Source of the DNA: Mesotaenium endlicherianum
Taxonomy: Eukaryota > Streptophyta > Zygnematophyceae > Zygnematales > Mesotaeniaceae
Reading direction: 5' to 3'
NCBI GenBank assembly: GCA_009602735.1
Contig: WELA01007202.1
Span: 398,472-457,086, forward strand
Length of the DNA: 58,615 nt
This document shows, one piece after another, positions 22,960 to 33,051 of this stretch; the stretch's first letter is position 1; every line of letters begins with the position of its first letter. Position numbers and translations under genes: made by a program. Below the pieces are notes generated by a model. It was not told the origin of the DNA, did not search any database, and saw nothing but the letters and a program-made list of their open reading frames with translations.

Positions 22960-23250
22960 GGCTCTAAGAGCTCTTTAGTGACCTCGGGTATGACAGACTT
23001 TTCGCTTGAAATTTTGTTGTGAACCTGAACTTTGAACCTCCTTCTTTTCACTCTAACTTTGTCGTTAATGATCGGAAGACCACTTTGCATTTTTTCGCCT
23101 AAGGTTCAAGTCTGTACGGTTCGTTTGAGCCATAGATTGTACCAGTTGGTCAACTGTAGCACCCTGGAGGTCAGCGCTGAAAAATGGGGGTTAGCTAGAC
23201 CATATATGGTCCAAGGACCATATATGGTCCGATGGGATACCTAGTGTTAA

Positions 23251-25233
23251 AGATGTTCTGCCCCAATCTTAGCTGTGTATGACCCCAGCAAACCTGTGCA
23301 GGTGGTTACTGATGCTTCTGACTTTGCTATGGGTGCTATTTTGTTGCGGCCTGTTGACAAAACCACAAAGGATGGTAAGGTAAAGCAGGAGTGGCATCCT
23401 GTGCTGTATGAGTTTATGAAATTCAATCCAGTTGAGATTAATTATTCTATGCATAATAAAGAGTTTTTGGCTATCATTCATGTTCTCAAATAATGGAGAG
23501 CATACTTACATGGTAAAGCTTTTAAAGTGATCACGGATCGACTAGCTCACTTTCAAGAAAAGTCCAAGCTGTTGAAGGAGAACCGCTGGAGTCAGATGCT
23601 GGAGTAGTTTCAAGTTCAGATCAACTACAAATCGGGAAAGTTGAATCCTGCTGATGCACTCTCTAGAAGACCTGACTTGCAAGGAAGGAACTTTAGTCAG
23701 CATGTTGTAGACAAAGTCCTTCGTGCACTCACTTCACTAAAGGTAAAAAAGTCCTTCCTTGAACAACTTAGAAAAGCCTACCTTTCTGACCCAACATTAG
23801 AGCCCAGCGTCAACGATGGTGTGTGTCCTGCTATTGCACTCGGGTATAAGCTGAAGAAAGGGGTCTGGGTAACTGAAACTACTTCAGGTAGGCTAAAGCT
23901 GGTCATTCCTAATAACTTGGAAACAAGGTCCCTCTTACTGAGTCAAGCACGTGACAGTTTGCTGGGTGGACATTTGGGGCAGGCCAAAATTGTTGGCAAA
24001 CGGGCAAAACTTTACCACTGAAAATGGTTGCCTCGGGAGGTTCTAAAATATGTTAAGTCCTGTCATCAGTGTTAGAAAAATAAGTCCAGACATATACCAC
24101 CCGGAGGGCTAATACAACCACTACTCATTCCAGCTGGACAATGGGAAACAATATCCCTGGACTGGGTGCTAACACTACCCAGAAGTGCCAATGGACATAA
24201 TTCTATCTTGGTAGTAGTGGATAAATTGACAAAAATGGTCATTTTCATCCCCACCACTGTCAAGGTGATTGCACTCAAAACTACGAGACAGTTTTACAAC
24301 CATGTAGTATGCCAACATGGGCTACCCTCCAATATCATATCGGACAGAGACTCAAAATTTACCTCTAATGACTGGAGAGCTTTAATGGGGTTAACGGGAG
24401 TCAAACAGCTGCTCAGCACAGCAAACCACCCTTAGACTGATGGGCAGACTGAGAGAACTAACCTAGTTCTCCAAGAGGTGCTGAGAGCATATATTAATCA
24501 AAAACAAGATAATTGGGATGAACTGTTGCCTCAAATTCAATTTGCAGTCAACACTGCGGTGCATGCGTCAACGGGAAGACTCCTTTTCAACTCAATCTGG
24601 GTAGAGTCCTCTAGTCTCCTTTAGATGTGCTAGGGAAGTCTTTAATTCATCCTGAGGGGATTGACAACCCGGTGTCTCTCCAATTAATTCAGGACTTTGC
24701 TGACACCCTGTCAGAAGTCCAACAAAATTTGCACAAAGCCCAAGAACCTCAACAAAAATATGCTAATCAACACCGTCGAGAGATGACATTTTCTAAGGGC
24801 GATGTGGTCAAAGTGCATTGTCAACACCTATACCTGTCTGGTGTGGTCAAGAAAAAGCTTGGTCCAGTTTGGGTCGGTCCATTTTTGGTGGTGCGCTGTG
24901 TCGGTCAGAATGCTTACAAACTGAATATGTCGGCAGAATACAAGGGTCACCCATTATTTAATGTTTCTTTCCTAGAACCATACAACAAGGGTGACACACT
25001 GTACACAGGTCGGTTACCTGTCCAACCGGGACCGGTCCCATGTTGTCGGAGATGGTGCCCCTCAGGAATATGAAGTGGCTGAGATTTTAGAAGCTCGCTC
25101 TGTCCGTCGCTCATCTAAATATGTCATGAAATATTTGGTCACATGGAAGGGTTACGATGTCTCTTGGGACACCAGGGAGTTTAAGGACCATTTGACCAAT
25201 GCCAAAGGGGCATTGAAATGCTTCCACCTTTGA
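23251..25233 (+). pseudogene. A1 RNase H, integrase and chromodomain
   Basis: RNase H: VVTDASDFAMGAILL, NYSMHNKEFLAIIHVLK, then NPADALSRRPD. Integrase: HxxH/CHQC zinc part near 24070, first Asp in SLDWVLTLP, second in ISDRDSKFTS, Glu in GQTERTN. Chromodomain: EYEVAEILEARSV, YLVTWKGYDVSWDT. Stops include TAA 23491, TAG 23605, TGA 24019, TAG 24073 and TAG 24433. The last falls in the normally invariant HPQTDGQ, which shows it was CAG. Frameshifts separate blocks near 24590 and 25060. Confidence 0.85.
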
Positions 25234-25330
25234 GAGACTAAGACCCCTTCTTGATTGTCATTTCAGTTGACATGGGAAGGTGACACGAGGTCCTGTCTCC
25301 ATTTAAGTTGGACGGGACATGTGCCCGAAA

Positions 25331-25377
25331 GTGACAGAAAGTGACAGTAGGTGACAGTAAGTGACAGCTGTGACAGG
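25331..25377 (+). repeat. GTGACAG decamer array between pol and the extra ORF (A1)
   Basis: Four to five units with a 10-base period of GTGACAG plus three variable bases. Position and unit match the A2 array at 13051-13089. Confidence 0.8.
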
Positions 25378-25635
25378 CAACCCACCTTTATCATCAGGTT
25401 GGAGGGAGTGGGATCACACCTCGGGAACCAGCCGCTTGTTTTTATATAATCATTCTCCACACTGAACTGCGCTTACACTCACTTCTCTCTCACGCTCACT
25501 CTCACATTCTGATTACTTACACCATATATCGCATAATTGGTAACTCTCACTACACGTTCTTACCTGTCAAAGTGCTCAATGATTGTGCAGGATATTACAA
25601 CTTCACTAACTCCATTTGTGTTATGTGTGAGCAGG

Positions 25636-27376
25636 CGGAACCATAATTCTGAACTCAAGAGGAAATGAAGAGCGGACGAGGCACAGGCGGGTACAAGGAA
25701 TTCCACGGCGACATTGAATCGTCCTCCATATCATCTCGGGAAGCAGAGCGACTCCAACTGCAGCGTGAGGCCCAGAAGAAGAAGGGAATGAGGAAGAACA
25801 AGCCAGGCTGAGGCAGGAAGAGCAGGACAAAAAAGCTGCAGATGAAGCCAAGAAGGCAAAAGAAGACAGGCAAACTGAGGAGAGACGGAAGCAGCAAGCT
25901 GAGGAAGAACAGAGAAGGATCAAAAGCTATCATTACACGGTGAGGAGCAAGGACTTTGATCTTTTCAAGGAAGCCTTCAAGTATGCCCAGAGAAGCCGAA
26001 GTGAGTCAGAAAGGGACATAGTGCAGCGGGAGGGGGAGACATCCCCAAACTTTGACAAGTACATAGAGGTTAGCACAGGGCTCCTATTGTACCATGACTT
26101 TGCCAGGATGGTAGGATTTACGATTTGGGAGGTACTGGCCCAGGTGAACAAATCTGAAGCTGTGCCAATACTTGGGATCTGGGGCACAGACAGGGTCACC
26201 AGATTGATCCCTATGGAGTCAAATAGCTTAAAGGATGCCACTTCCTACAACCCGTTCAAGGCCATGTACAACGAGGTGGAGAGAAGAAGCTGGGAGTTCT
26301 TGGCAAGGGAGACCAGCCAGTTGGACTTCTCGGGACACTGGTACCCTTGCACTCTGAAGAGGACAGACCCTGCTTTCTTCCTGCACCCTACTGACTGGCG
26401 CTAGATGACCATCAACATGAGGGACCAGCTAAATGACAGAGCTGAGGAAGACAATTTCCTGGCAGACTTGCAGGGGAAGATAGTGCTGCCACCTCACATT
26501 GCAGCATGGGACCCAAGACTGGACGGAGTCAGGAACTGCATCAGCTAGGAGACACAGGAAGATAAGACCAGGGCTAGAGATTCTTTCTCTAAGGGGAAGC
26601 AAGCTTATGCCAAATGGGCAAGTAAGTAGGGGGAGAAAGATCTGTATGCGGTCAGGACCCAACAACCCCCACCAGCACCCAAAAGGGGGAGGTCAGTGGG
26701 GTACTCTTCCTCTCGGGAACGGCTGGAGGAGATGACCAAAGAGACTCAAGAAGTCTCAAAAGAACAGGTGGACAAAGAGGAGGAAGACGTAGGAGAGGAG
26801 TCTAGCCCTGCTAAGGCACAGAACCCTGCTACATCGCCCACTCTGCAGAGGACTGGGCGGTCCTTGGTGCAGGCAGCCTTGTAGCAGCTTTGCGATACCA
26901 GCCCACCAGGAGATCCAGAGCTCCAGTGGCAAGGAAGTTTCAGCAAGAGGACTCCGACCCCAGGAGGTGAGGCCCAGGCAGACGGGGCAGACAGGAGGGC
27001 TGCCAAGGAGGCAGTCAGAGGGCAGCCAGCATCCCCCTCTCATAGAGGGCATGTCCCCTTGGCCCATGTCATGCAGCACCCTTTTAGCATGCCAGTGTAT
27101 GTCCCTGTCAGTTTGAGAGCTGCACAGGAAAGGGCTATCTCCATCAACTTGCAGACTATGCAAGAGGAGGATGCCCAGTTGCTACATTCCCCTCTCGGTC
27201 GACCTTGTTTTGAGCCCCCATGTTTCAGAATACCAATCAATAGGAGAAGAAGGTCCACGTCCAAGTCTCGCTCCCCCGAGGATAAACCCCTGGTACTTAG
27301 TGTGCTGTTGTCTTTGTTTAGAGTCAGTCTGCTTCTGTGTTGCATGTCGGTTACTTCGTCACAATCAAATACTTAA
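25636..27376 (+). pseudogene. Extra ORF (ORF3) of family A, A1 copy with full C-terminus
   Basis: It aligns with the A2 copy from a conserved GTGAGCAG acceptor-like site onward, but the ATG is lost. It has the same blocks: KSYHYTVRSKDFDLFKEAFK, GLLLYHDFARMVGFT, EFLARETSQLDFSGHWYPC, LPPHIAAWDPRLDG, APKRGRSVGYSSSR. Stops at 26402 (TGG in A2), 26546, 26627 and 26882. It adds about 90 residues that A2 lacks, including a basic NRRRRSTSKSRS and then a hydrophobic stretch PLVLSVLLSLFRVSLLLCC about 20 residues long, 10 residues before the TAA at 27374. This is compatible with a C-terminal membrane anchor. Function unknown; position is that of env-like genes. Confidence 0.75.
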
Positions 27377-27415
27377 CAGGTGTTGTCGAGTCGACAACAA
27401 TTTAAGTTGGAGGAT

Positions 27416-28143
27416 TGCAATAAATCAGTATTTTGAGTAGATATTATATTCATTTGAATATAATAGTTAAATAAGTTCAGCCTGCTAAACTTGAGTTAAT
27501 ATGGAGTCTGCTGGACTTTAATACTTAGTTTAATGACTCAGCCGGGAGCAGCAGGCTGAAGTCAATTAAGTCAACCTGTTGACTTAGGCCAGCGTCCTGA
27601 CACATTCTTTGACAGTCAGCTGACTGCCGTACTCGGTAGCAGCAAACTGCCTAGTTAGGCATATAAGTGTGGTATGCCAAATGAGTGGCTAGATGACACC
27701 CTTAAGGTGGATGGCAATTTGGGATGATGGGAGATGGCTGTGAATTTGGTTAGCTGAGATCCTACCGACGTGGTTAACTCCCGGGTAGGCGGTGCCATTG
27801 CACTTGCCGTTGAACAATAAACTCATTCCATGTACATATGCTAGGTATTGCCCTCGAGTTCGGCATTTGGAAATGAGGCCAACTCTCTTGTGTAGCTTAC
27901 TAAGGGATAGCTAAATCAAAGGCGAGAAGCCATTGATGCGAATTGTCTTCTAACCTTGCTTTTATTTGAGTTCACTGATTTCATGATTGATGCATGTTTA
28001 CTTACATTTGACTTGTGAGTATTGCTCACTGCTAGTGTATTGTCCTTTGCTATTAAATCCATTAATAGAAATACCATGAAGATTACTTGCTGATATAAAG
28101 ATCTTTAATTGTCAATTGCCTATTGGTAAGTCAATTCATTTCA
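27416..28143 (+). repeat. 3' LTR of A1
   Basis: It starts TGCAATAAATCAG right after a purine-rich tract (AAGTTGGAGGA) and ends CAATTCATTTCA. Its length (728 bp) agrees with the 717 bp solo copy at 50250-50966. Confidence 0.9.
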
Positions 28144-28523
28144 CGGGGACTAGATCGCAAATATCTCCCTTGATACTTCACCAAATGATGCAAAATCGGT
28201 GCCATTCAAAATGTTATTTGACGCACTACACTTTGACTTGAAAATCTTTATAAGGTCAACAAATGGATACGGGAAGTCAAATGGAAGTCGATTCTCCTAG
28301 GTTGATGGCACACATGTGTAGCTCAATTTCTCGCTACGACCTTGACTCAATGAATTATGTCAGTTGTTGTGCGCTAAGAGATCGAGCGTGCATCATCGAC
28401 ATAAGCAATACATATCAAACAAGCAGGCTTTGCTTCGATGAAGTCTAAGAATACATGTGGCTTTATAGCCAAAGAGGGAGTCGAGCGTCAAATATTTTTA
28501 TTTCCCCCCCAGCTCTCAGCCGT
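28144..28523. other. Short region between A1 and the DIRS-like element
   Basis: No gene or repeat is recognised; it may include the terminal sequence of the DIRS-like element. Confidence 0.4.
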
Positions 28524-28570
28524 TAGTTGATGGGTTGTGAATCGTGATTGCTGCCTAAGGCTAACTCAAC

Positions 28571-28705
28571 ACAGCCACTGGAGAACCAGTCTCGAGCTGG
28601 CACATGGGCCAGCGGTGGGTCAAGGCAGCCGATGTGGAAGCCGGGGTTACAACTGTCGCATAGCAGCATCTTGGCCTCCTAGCCGATATTGTGGCAGATC
28701 TAGCA
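28571..28705 (-). pseudogene. PHD-finger remnant at the 3' part of the DIRS-like element
   Basis: Reading through two TAG stops, the frame shows C-x-x-C (28705 on), KMLLCDSCNPGFHIGCLDPP, then VPARDWFSSGC. This is the C4HC3 spacing of a PHD zinc finger, with the penultimate Cys replaced by Ser (FSSGC for FCxxC). PHD fingers read histone H3 tails; here it could have guided insertion. It follows the recombinase fragment on the same strand. Confidence 0.65.
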
Positions 28706-28789
28706 TGCCCAGTCCTGGGGCGGCCGCGCGTCGTGGGGACGGACCCTACAAGCCAAAGCTGGGAAGGTGGCATGGACCACAGTTCTTCG

Positions 28790-28888
28790 TGTGATCCTTG
28801 TCGATAGTGGGGTTTTCTTGTGTTGGTGACAAAATTTGAGGAATCTCCGCCAATACGTATTGTACGTTTGAAATGTGCGCCAAGTCAA
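28790..28888 (-). pseudogene. Tyrosine recombinase N-terminal (core-binding) fragment
   Basis: TFQTYNTYWRRFLKFCHQHK matches the SAM-like DNA-binding start of DIRS-type tyrosine recombinases. The catalytic R-H-R-Y part was not found; the frame is lost into the PHD segment. Confidence 0.5.
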
Positions 28889-29103
28889 TCTGGCGGAATT
28901 TGAGTGTAGCCCAATACTACTTGTGAGTCGACAGCCTATATGCGCAACTGACTTTCCGGGTTAAACCGTAGTGCCACCATGGTACATAGCGGGATGCCCT
29001 TGCCCCCAAAGGTCCTTGTGTCCTTGCCTATGATTAACACCTAGGTGCTGGAGCCTATATGTGGACCTCAGAAAGAAATGGGGCCCACAAACCATTCTCA
29101 GGC

Positions 29104-30701
29104 TTAGCAGGGGCCACTATGTTGCAAAACGCCAGAAAGGTACCACTTTAGTGCATGCAGCACCACATCTATTTGCGTGGCGGATCGTATGTGCAATGAG
29201 CTGCGGGGGGGGGAAACAGTAATTGATTTCCATCGTCCAATTGACTGTAAACGCGTTAATTGCGTCGGCACTGGAGTATAGGAATCAAGCGTTGAAATGT
29301 GGCAGTTTGCGATTGGCTGCATGGCGGCAAACCGGTCCATTGGGAAAGGGCCCCAGAGTTCTTCTAGTTGCCTGAAAGCGGGCCAAGAGAGGCCGCAGTC
29401 ATCTTTGTTAGTGAACTTCAAGAGTGCGTCAGCAATCACATTGGTCTCTCATGGCGTCCAGTCGATAAAGAAACTGCACCCCTTGCGGAGTGCGCTGTCA
29501 AATATGCGTCGGCATGGATCACAAAGACGAGGTTTTGTGGAGCCACCCTTTTATGAGATGAAATACGCCGCATGGTTGTCGGTTTGGATGAGCGTATGTC
29601 GCTTGTCAATGATGGCATAGGCTGTTTCAATCGCTTTTGCGATTGCCTCTAACTCCCTGGCCGTGGAAGACTGGTCTAGGGTGCCAGTTGAGAGTCTACC
29701 GTGCGTTAGCCCAGTTGCTGCTGGTTGTGCCTGTGCTAATCGTGCTTGCGCCACTAAGGGAGCGCTGTTAAATTGATTGGCGTTTTGTCCCCAAAATTGG
29801 AGCTTCGTACTTCTTCCCGCATGTGAACTCAGTCTGAACAATCCCAGCAATCATGATGCTGGCGTATGGTGCCGTGTGTACATACCGGCCAAACCACCAA
29901 AGACTATCTTCATTGATATAATATGTTCGACTGCTGAAGCTATGCGTCGGACGGGAATGACTTCGTCGTGCGCCGTTCCAAGACGGAAATTGTGTCCACC
30001 AACTTAGCTCTCCCAATGTGGTCAATGCGCACTACATATGTTTTGGAGTGGACTACTACACCTAGGAGATTTAGAATCTGGTTGGGACCTAATTCTGCTT
30101 TTTAATTGTTGACAACAAAAGCTGCTGAAGTAAAATCTTCCAAAACGATTTTACTATGCTGCTGATGTGAATCCAGAGTTGGACTTGAGCCTAGGAAATT
30201 TTCTAAATATGGTATTATGTCATGCCTTGTGCGCGCACGCCCGACGAAATCTTTCACCACCTTTGTGAAAATAAACGGGGCCGTGGCCAAGTTAAAAGGC
30301 AAACATGTGAATATGTATGTCCTCTCGTCAAGTTGGAAAGCGAGGCATTGGTAGAAGTCGAGGTGCATAGGAACATGATGGTATCTCGATTGGAATTCGA
30401 TTGAAGAGATGTAGTCGCCGGGAGCTGCTACTTCGGGCAAGTGCCTGAGGTTCTCATATTTTAACTTCATCTTCTTAAGAAAGAATTTGGCGTGGCGGAG
30501 ATCAAGTAGTAGCCGAAGTTTTTTGCCTTGTACTACATCAAGCAGGCTAATTACTGCGGGAGGAAAATTGTGTGACCATTCTCTAGCTGCACCTGTCTCT
30601 ACTAATTTGGCAATTGCTTTCATGGCAAAACTCAAGAATTGATAGCAGCCCTCGTGGTTAGGTGTGACCGACGAGGGAGGAGGCATACTTAGCCATTCCA
30701 A
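29104..30701 (-). pseudogene. DIRS-like reverse transcriptase and RNase H
   Basis: RT (30701-30102): GCYQFLSFAMKAIAKLVETG, KKLRLLLDLRHAKFFL, GDYISSIEFQSRYHHVPMHL, YIFTCLPFNLATAPFIFTKV. The polymerase box normally YLDD reads YLEN (30209-30198), so both catalytic aspartates are gone. RNase H (29850-29551): SSTARELEAIAKAIETA, LIQTDNHAAYF. Then IADALLKFTNKDD and LEELWGPFPMDRFAAMQ (about 29440-29330), typical of Ngaro/DIRS elements. Frames shift between blocks. Confidence 0.75.
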
Positions 30702-31238
30702 CCGATGAGCTATGGTAAATATATATAATTGTGAAATATGTGCACCATGTCTGTGCCACCAATGTAAGCGCTCTGCGAGGCGCCCCGCTACCTTGGAAAA
30801 TATAAGGGCTCGTATTTGTAGGCTGCTTAGTGGCAGTAGCTTTGGCTTTCTCGCCTAATAGATACTGCAAGAGCAATGCATCTTGGGCTCCTACAAACAT
30901 GGTCCAAGGATCCCTCACGAAAAAAAACGACCGCAAGTGTACCCACGCAAGTGTGTTAAGCTCTCTGATAAAAGGTCGCGGAGTAGCGCACGATTCATGT
31001 GTGTATGCATAAACTGTCTTGCAGCAATAATGTCTTGGCCATTGAATGCATGCCCTGCGAGCAATAAATGTATGTGTAATCATCAATGTACAGTTTGGGT
31101 CAAGGTGACCTTCTTTCTAAGGAGAGATTATCGTCACTGTCCTCATTAATAACTGGGCAAGTGCCCAAATGTACATTCGTGCATGCCTTTGCTTGCAACT
31201 CTAGGGACTCTTGTCAAACGGCCGTGGAACGAGCCAAA

Positions 31239-31243
31239 CTGTT
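31239..31243. repeat. Target duplication CTGTT, left of B1
   Basis: CTGTT directly precedes the LTR start and recurs exactly at 35833-35837. Confidence 0.9.
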
Positions 31244-31986
31244 TGTAAGGTCATAGATTTATAAACTGCATTTTTGAGTTTCATGAAAGTATGTTTTGAT
31301 TGTATAGTAGTGCAGAGTGCATTTTTGTGGTCATTTTGATAAAAAGTTCATCGAATTTGGTCAAGTATTGAGAGAGTTATGGATTTTCGAAGTTAATTAG
31401 TTTTGAGGTCGGTTGACGACTGTCCTTAATTCGCGGTGAGCGCGACCGTCGGATTGACCGACAGCGTCGAGCAATCTGGCCCGTTAGAGAGAACTCGAAC
31501 CTTCACGTAAGTTCGGCTGACGCGGAGTGCCGACTAGGTCGATTTACCTAGAAGTTTCAGTTTAGCCTAGCGCGTCTAAGATAGAATATTCTAGCAATGT
31601 CGATGCATGTATGTGGACGTCAATTCAGCCCGACACGTCAGATTAGACTGATCTGGCTCACTCACGAATATTCCGGAAGGGACGATTTGACGAACACTTA
31701 GGAAAATCCGTAGCTTCCTCCTAGAGAGGAGCACTTAGGCAAAAAATTATAAATAGGCATAACTTCGATGTTTCTTATCAATTTTCACTTCTGTAAATTT
31801 CTACGAGTTTGTAATGACAAGACCTTTCATCCTACACCATTTGTGAGCAATTTCTTGCCACTCAAAATGTCGAGTAAATTTCCTAAGCTGTCTTAGTGAT
31901 ATGCCGCTGCACTCTTTAGTATGATTGCAACTAGTTCTTTTCCTCGTGAGTCACTACGCTTCCACTAGGGCCCTTTGCCCCTTTCA
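31244..31986 (+). repeat. 5' LTR of B1 (family B LTR)
   Basis: TGTAAGGTCATAG...CCCCTTTCA, 743 bp. A TATAAATA at about 31748 is a plausible promoter TATA box and is conserved in all family B LTR copies here. Confidence 0.92.
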
Positions 31987-31988
31987 TC

Positions 31989-32000
31989 TGGTATCGAAGC
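31989..32000 (+). promoter_or_regulatory. Primer-binding site of B1
   Basis: TGGTATCGAAGC lies two bases after the LTR and is close to the initiator-Met tRNA complement. Confidence 0.75.
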
Positions 32001-32023
32001 AGGGCTAGTTTGCATATAATATT

Positions 32024-33051
32024 ATGGAGTCCTAGTCGGCAACTGGAGGAGGCGAACATGTCGGGCATGTTGAGCGCGTGGAGCAGAGGGCACCACCTTT
32101 GTCAAGGGAGCAACAAGAGATGCAGGCGATGTTGAGGAAGATGGCAAACGCAATTGGAGGAGAAGTCTACACACAATTTCAGCAGAATATGCGCCAGGAG
32201 GTGGAGAGAATGGTGCGAGTTGTTATGGGGAACGCCGCTTCGACGAGTTCGGCACCTACACCTGTTGTACCGCCAATTCATGTTAACCCAGTGGTGCAAC
32301 CAGTTATTCCACCCGCATCGGGAGTGCGTGCACCTAAGCTTGAAGTGTATACTGGAGAGCGTGGATCGCCGCCTGTTCATCAATGGATTTTTGGAGTGAA
32401 GAAGTTTATGGAGTATTCCGCGCTGACGCCCGACAGGCAAGTCGCCTTTGTCATAACTTTGCTGCAGAAGAGTGCTAGAGCTTGGTACGAACGAGAAGAG
32501 CAGCTGTCTAGAGTTCCTGCTACTGTTGATCAGCTCTTTGAAGGCTTGAAGAGGCAATTTTAACCTATTGCACCCGAGGCTACCGCTCGAGATCTATTGG
32601 TGCACCTTCGTCAACGAGCAAGCGTTCAAGAGTATGTATCGCGCTTCAACAAGCTGGTGCTTCAATGTCCATCCATGCACGAGTCGGAGATGATGGACAA
32701 GTTCAAGAGGGGACTCAAGCCAACTCTGGCCAAGGAAGTGGCGCTCAAGGACCCTACCAGTCTTGGAGAAATGATGGCATTGGCAACAAGGGTCGACGCT
32801 GTGGAGTATAGTCAGAGGCAGTGGGGCAGCCACAACTTTGGAGGATATCGACACTTTGGATCTCAAGCGCCAAGCATGAGTGGACAAGGCCCAGTACCTA
32901 TGGAGTTGGGACTTGTGCAGTACCAGCGCAGGCAGCAGAATTTCAAGCCGAGAGGACCCTGCTATAATTGCGGCAAGCTTGGACATCTGGCTCGAGACTG
33001 TCATGTGAAGGCAAAGCAACCTCAACAACAAGAAAAAGGAGGACGCCAGTA
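32024..33051 (+). pseudogene. B1 gag
   Basis: The ATG at 32024 is followed three codons later by TAG (32033), also present in B2. The frame then runs through a capsid-type gag (GVRAPKLEVYTGERGSPPVH, FVITLLQKSARAWYEREEQL, VHLRQRASVQEYVSRFNKLV) to an intact zinc knuckle CYNCGKLGHLARDC. TAA at 32561 is CAA in B2. Confidence 0.88.

Larger units (their letters stand above)
21117..23246 (-). mobile_element. piggyBac-like element pB3 with TTAA target duplication and CACTAGGT termini
   Basis: TTAA at 21113-21116 and 23247-23250 flanks perfect 8-base inverted ends CACTAGGT...ACCTAGTG. Just inside both ends lie copies of the palindrome ACCATATATGGT (one on the left near 21141, two on the right near 23199 and 23218). 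The internal part is a deleted transposase on the minus strand. Confidence 0.9.
8577..28143 (+). mobile_element. Gypsy element A1: 5'-truncated Ty3/gypsy chromovirus broken up by four later insertions
   Basis: Pieces of one element run in order: end of gag and protease (8577-8989), start of pol (15226-15622), reverse transcriptase (18364-18767), RT thumb (20862-21112), RNase H-integrase-chromodomain (23251-25233), an extra ORF (25636-27376) and the 3' LTR (27416-28143). The 5' LTR and most of gag are missing. The gaps are filled by A2 and by pB1, pB2 and pB3. Similarity to A2 sets the left edge near 8577. Numerous stops and frameshifts make it a dead copy. Confidence 0.85.
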
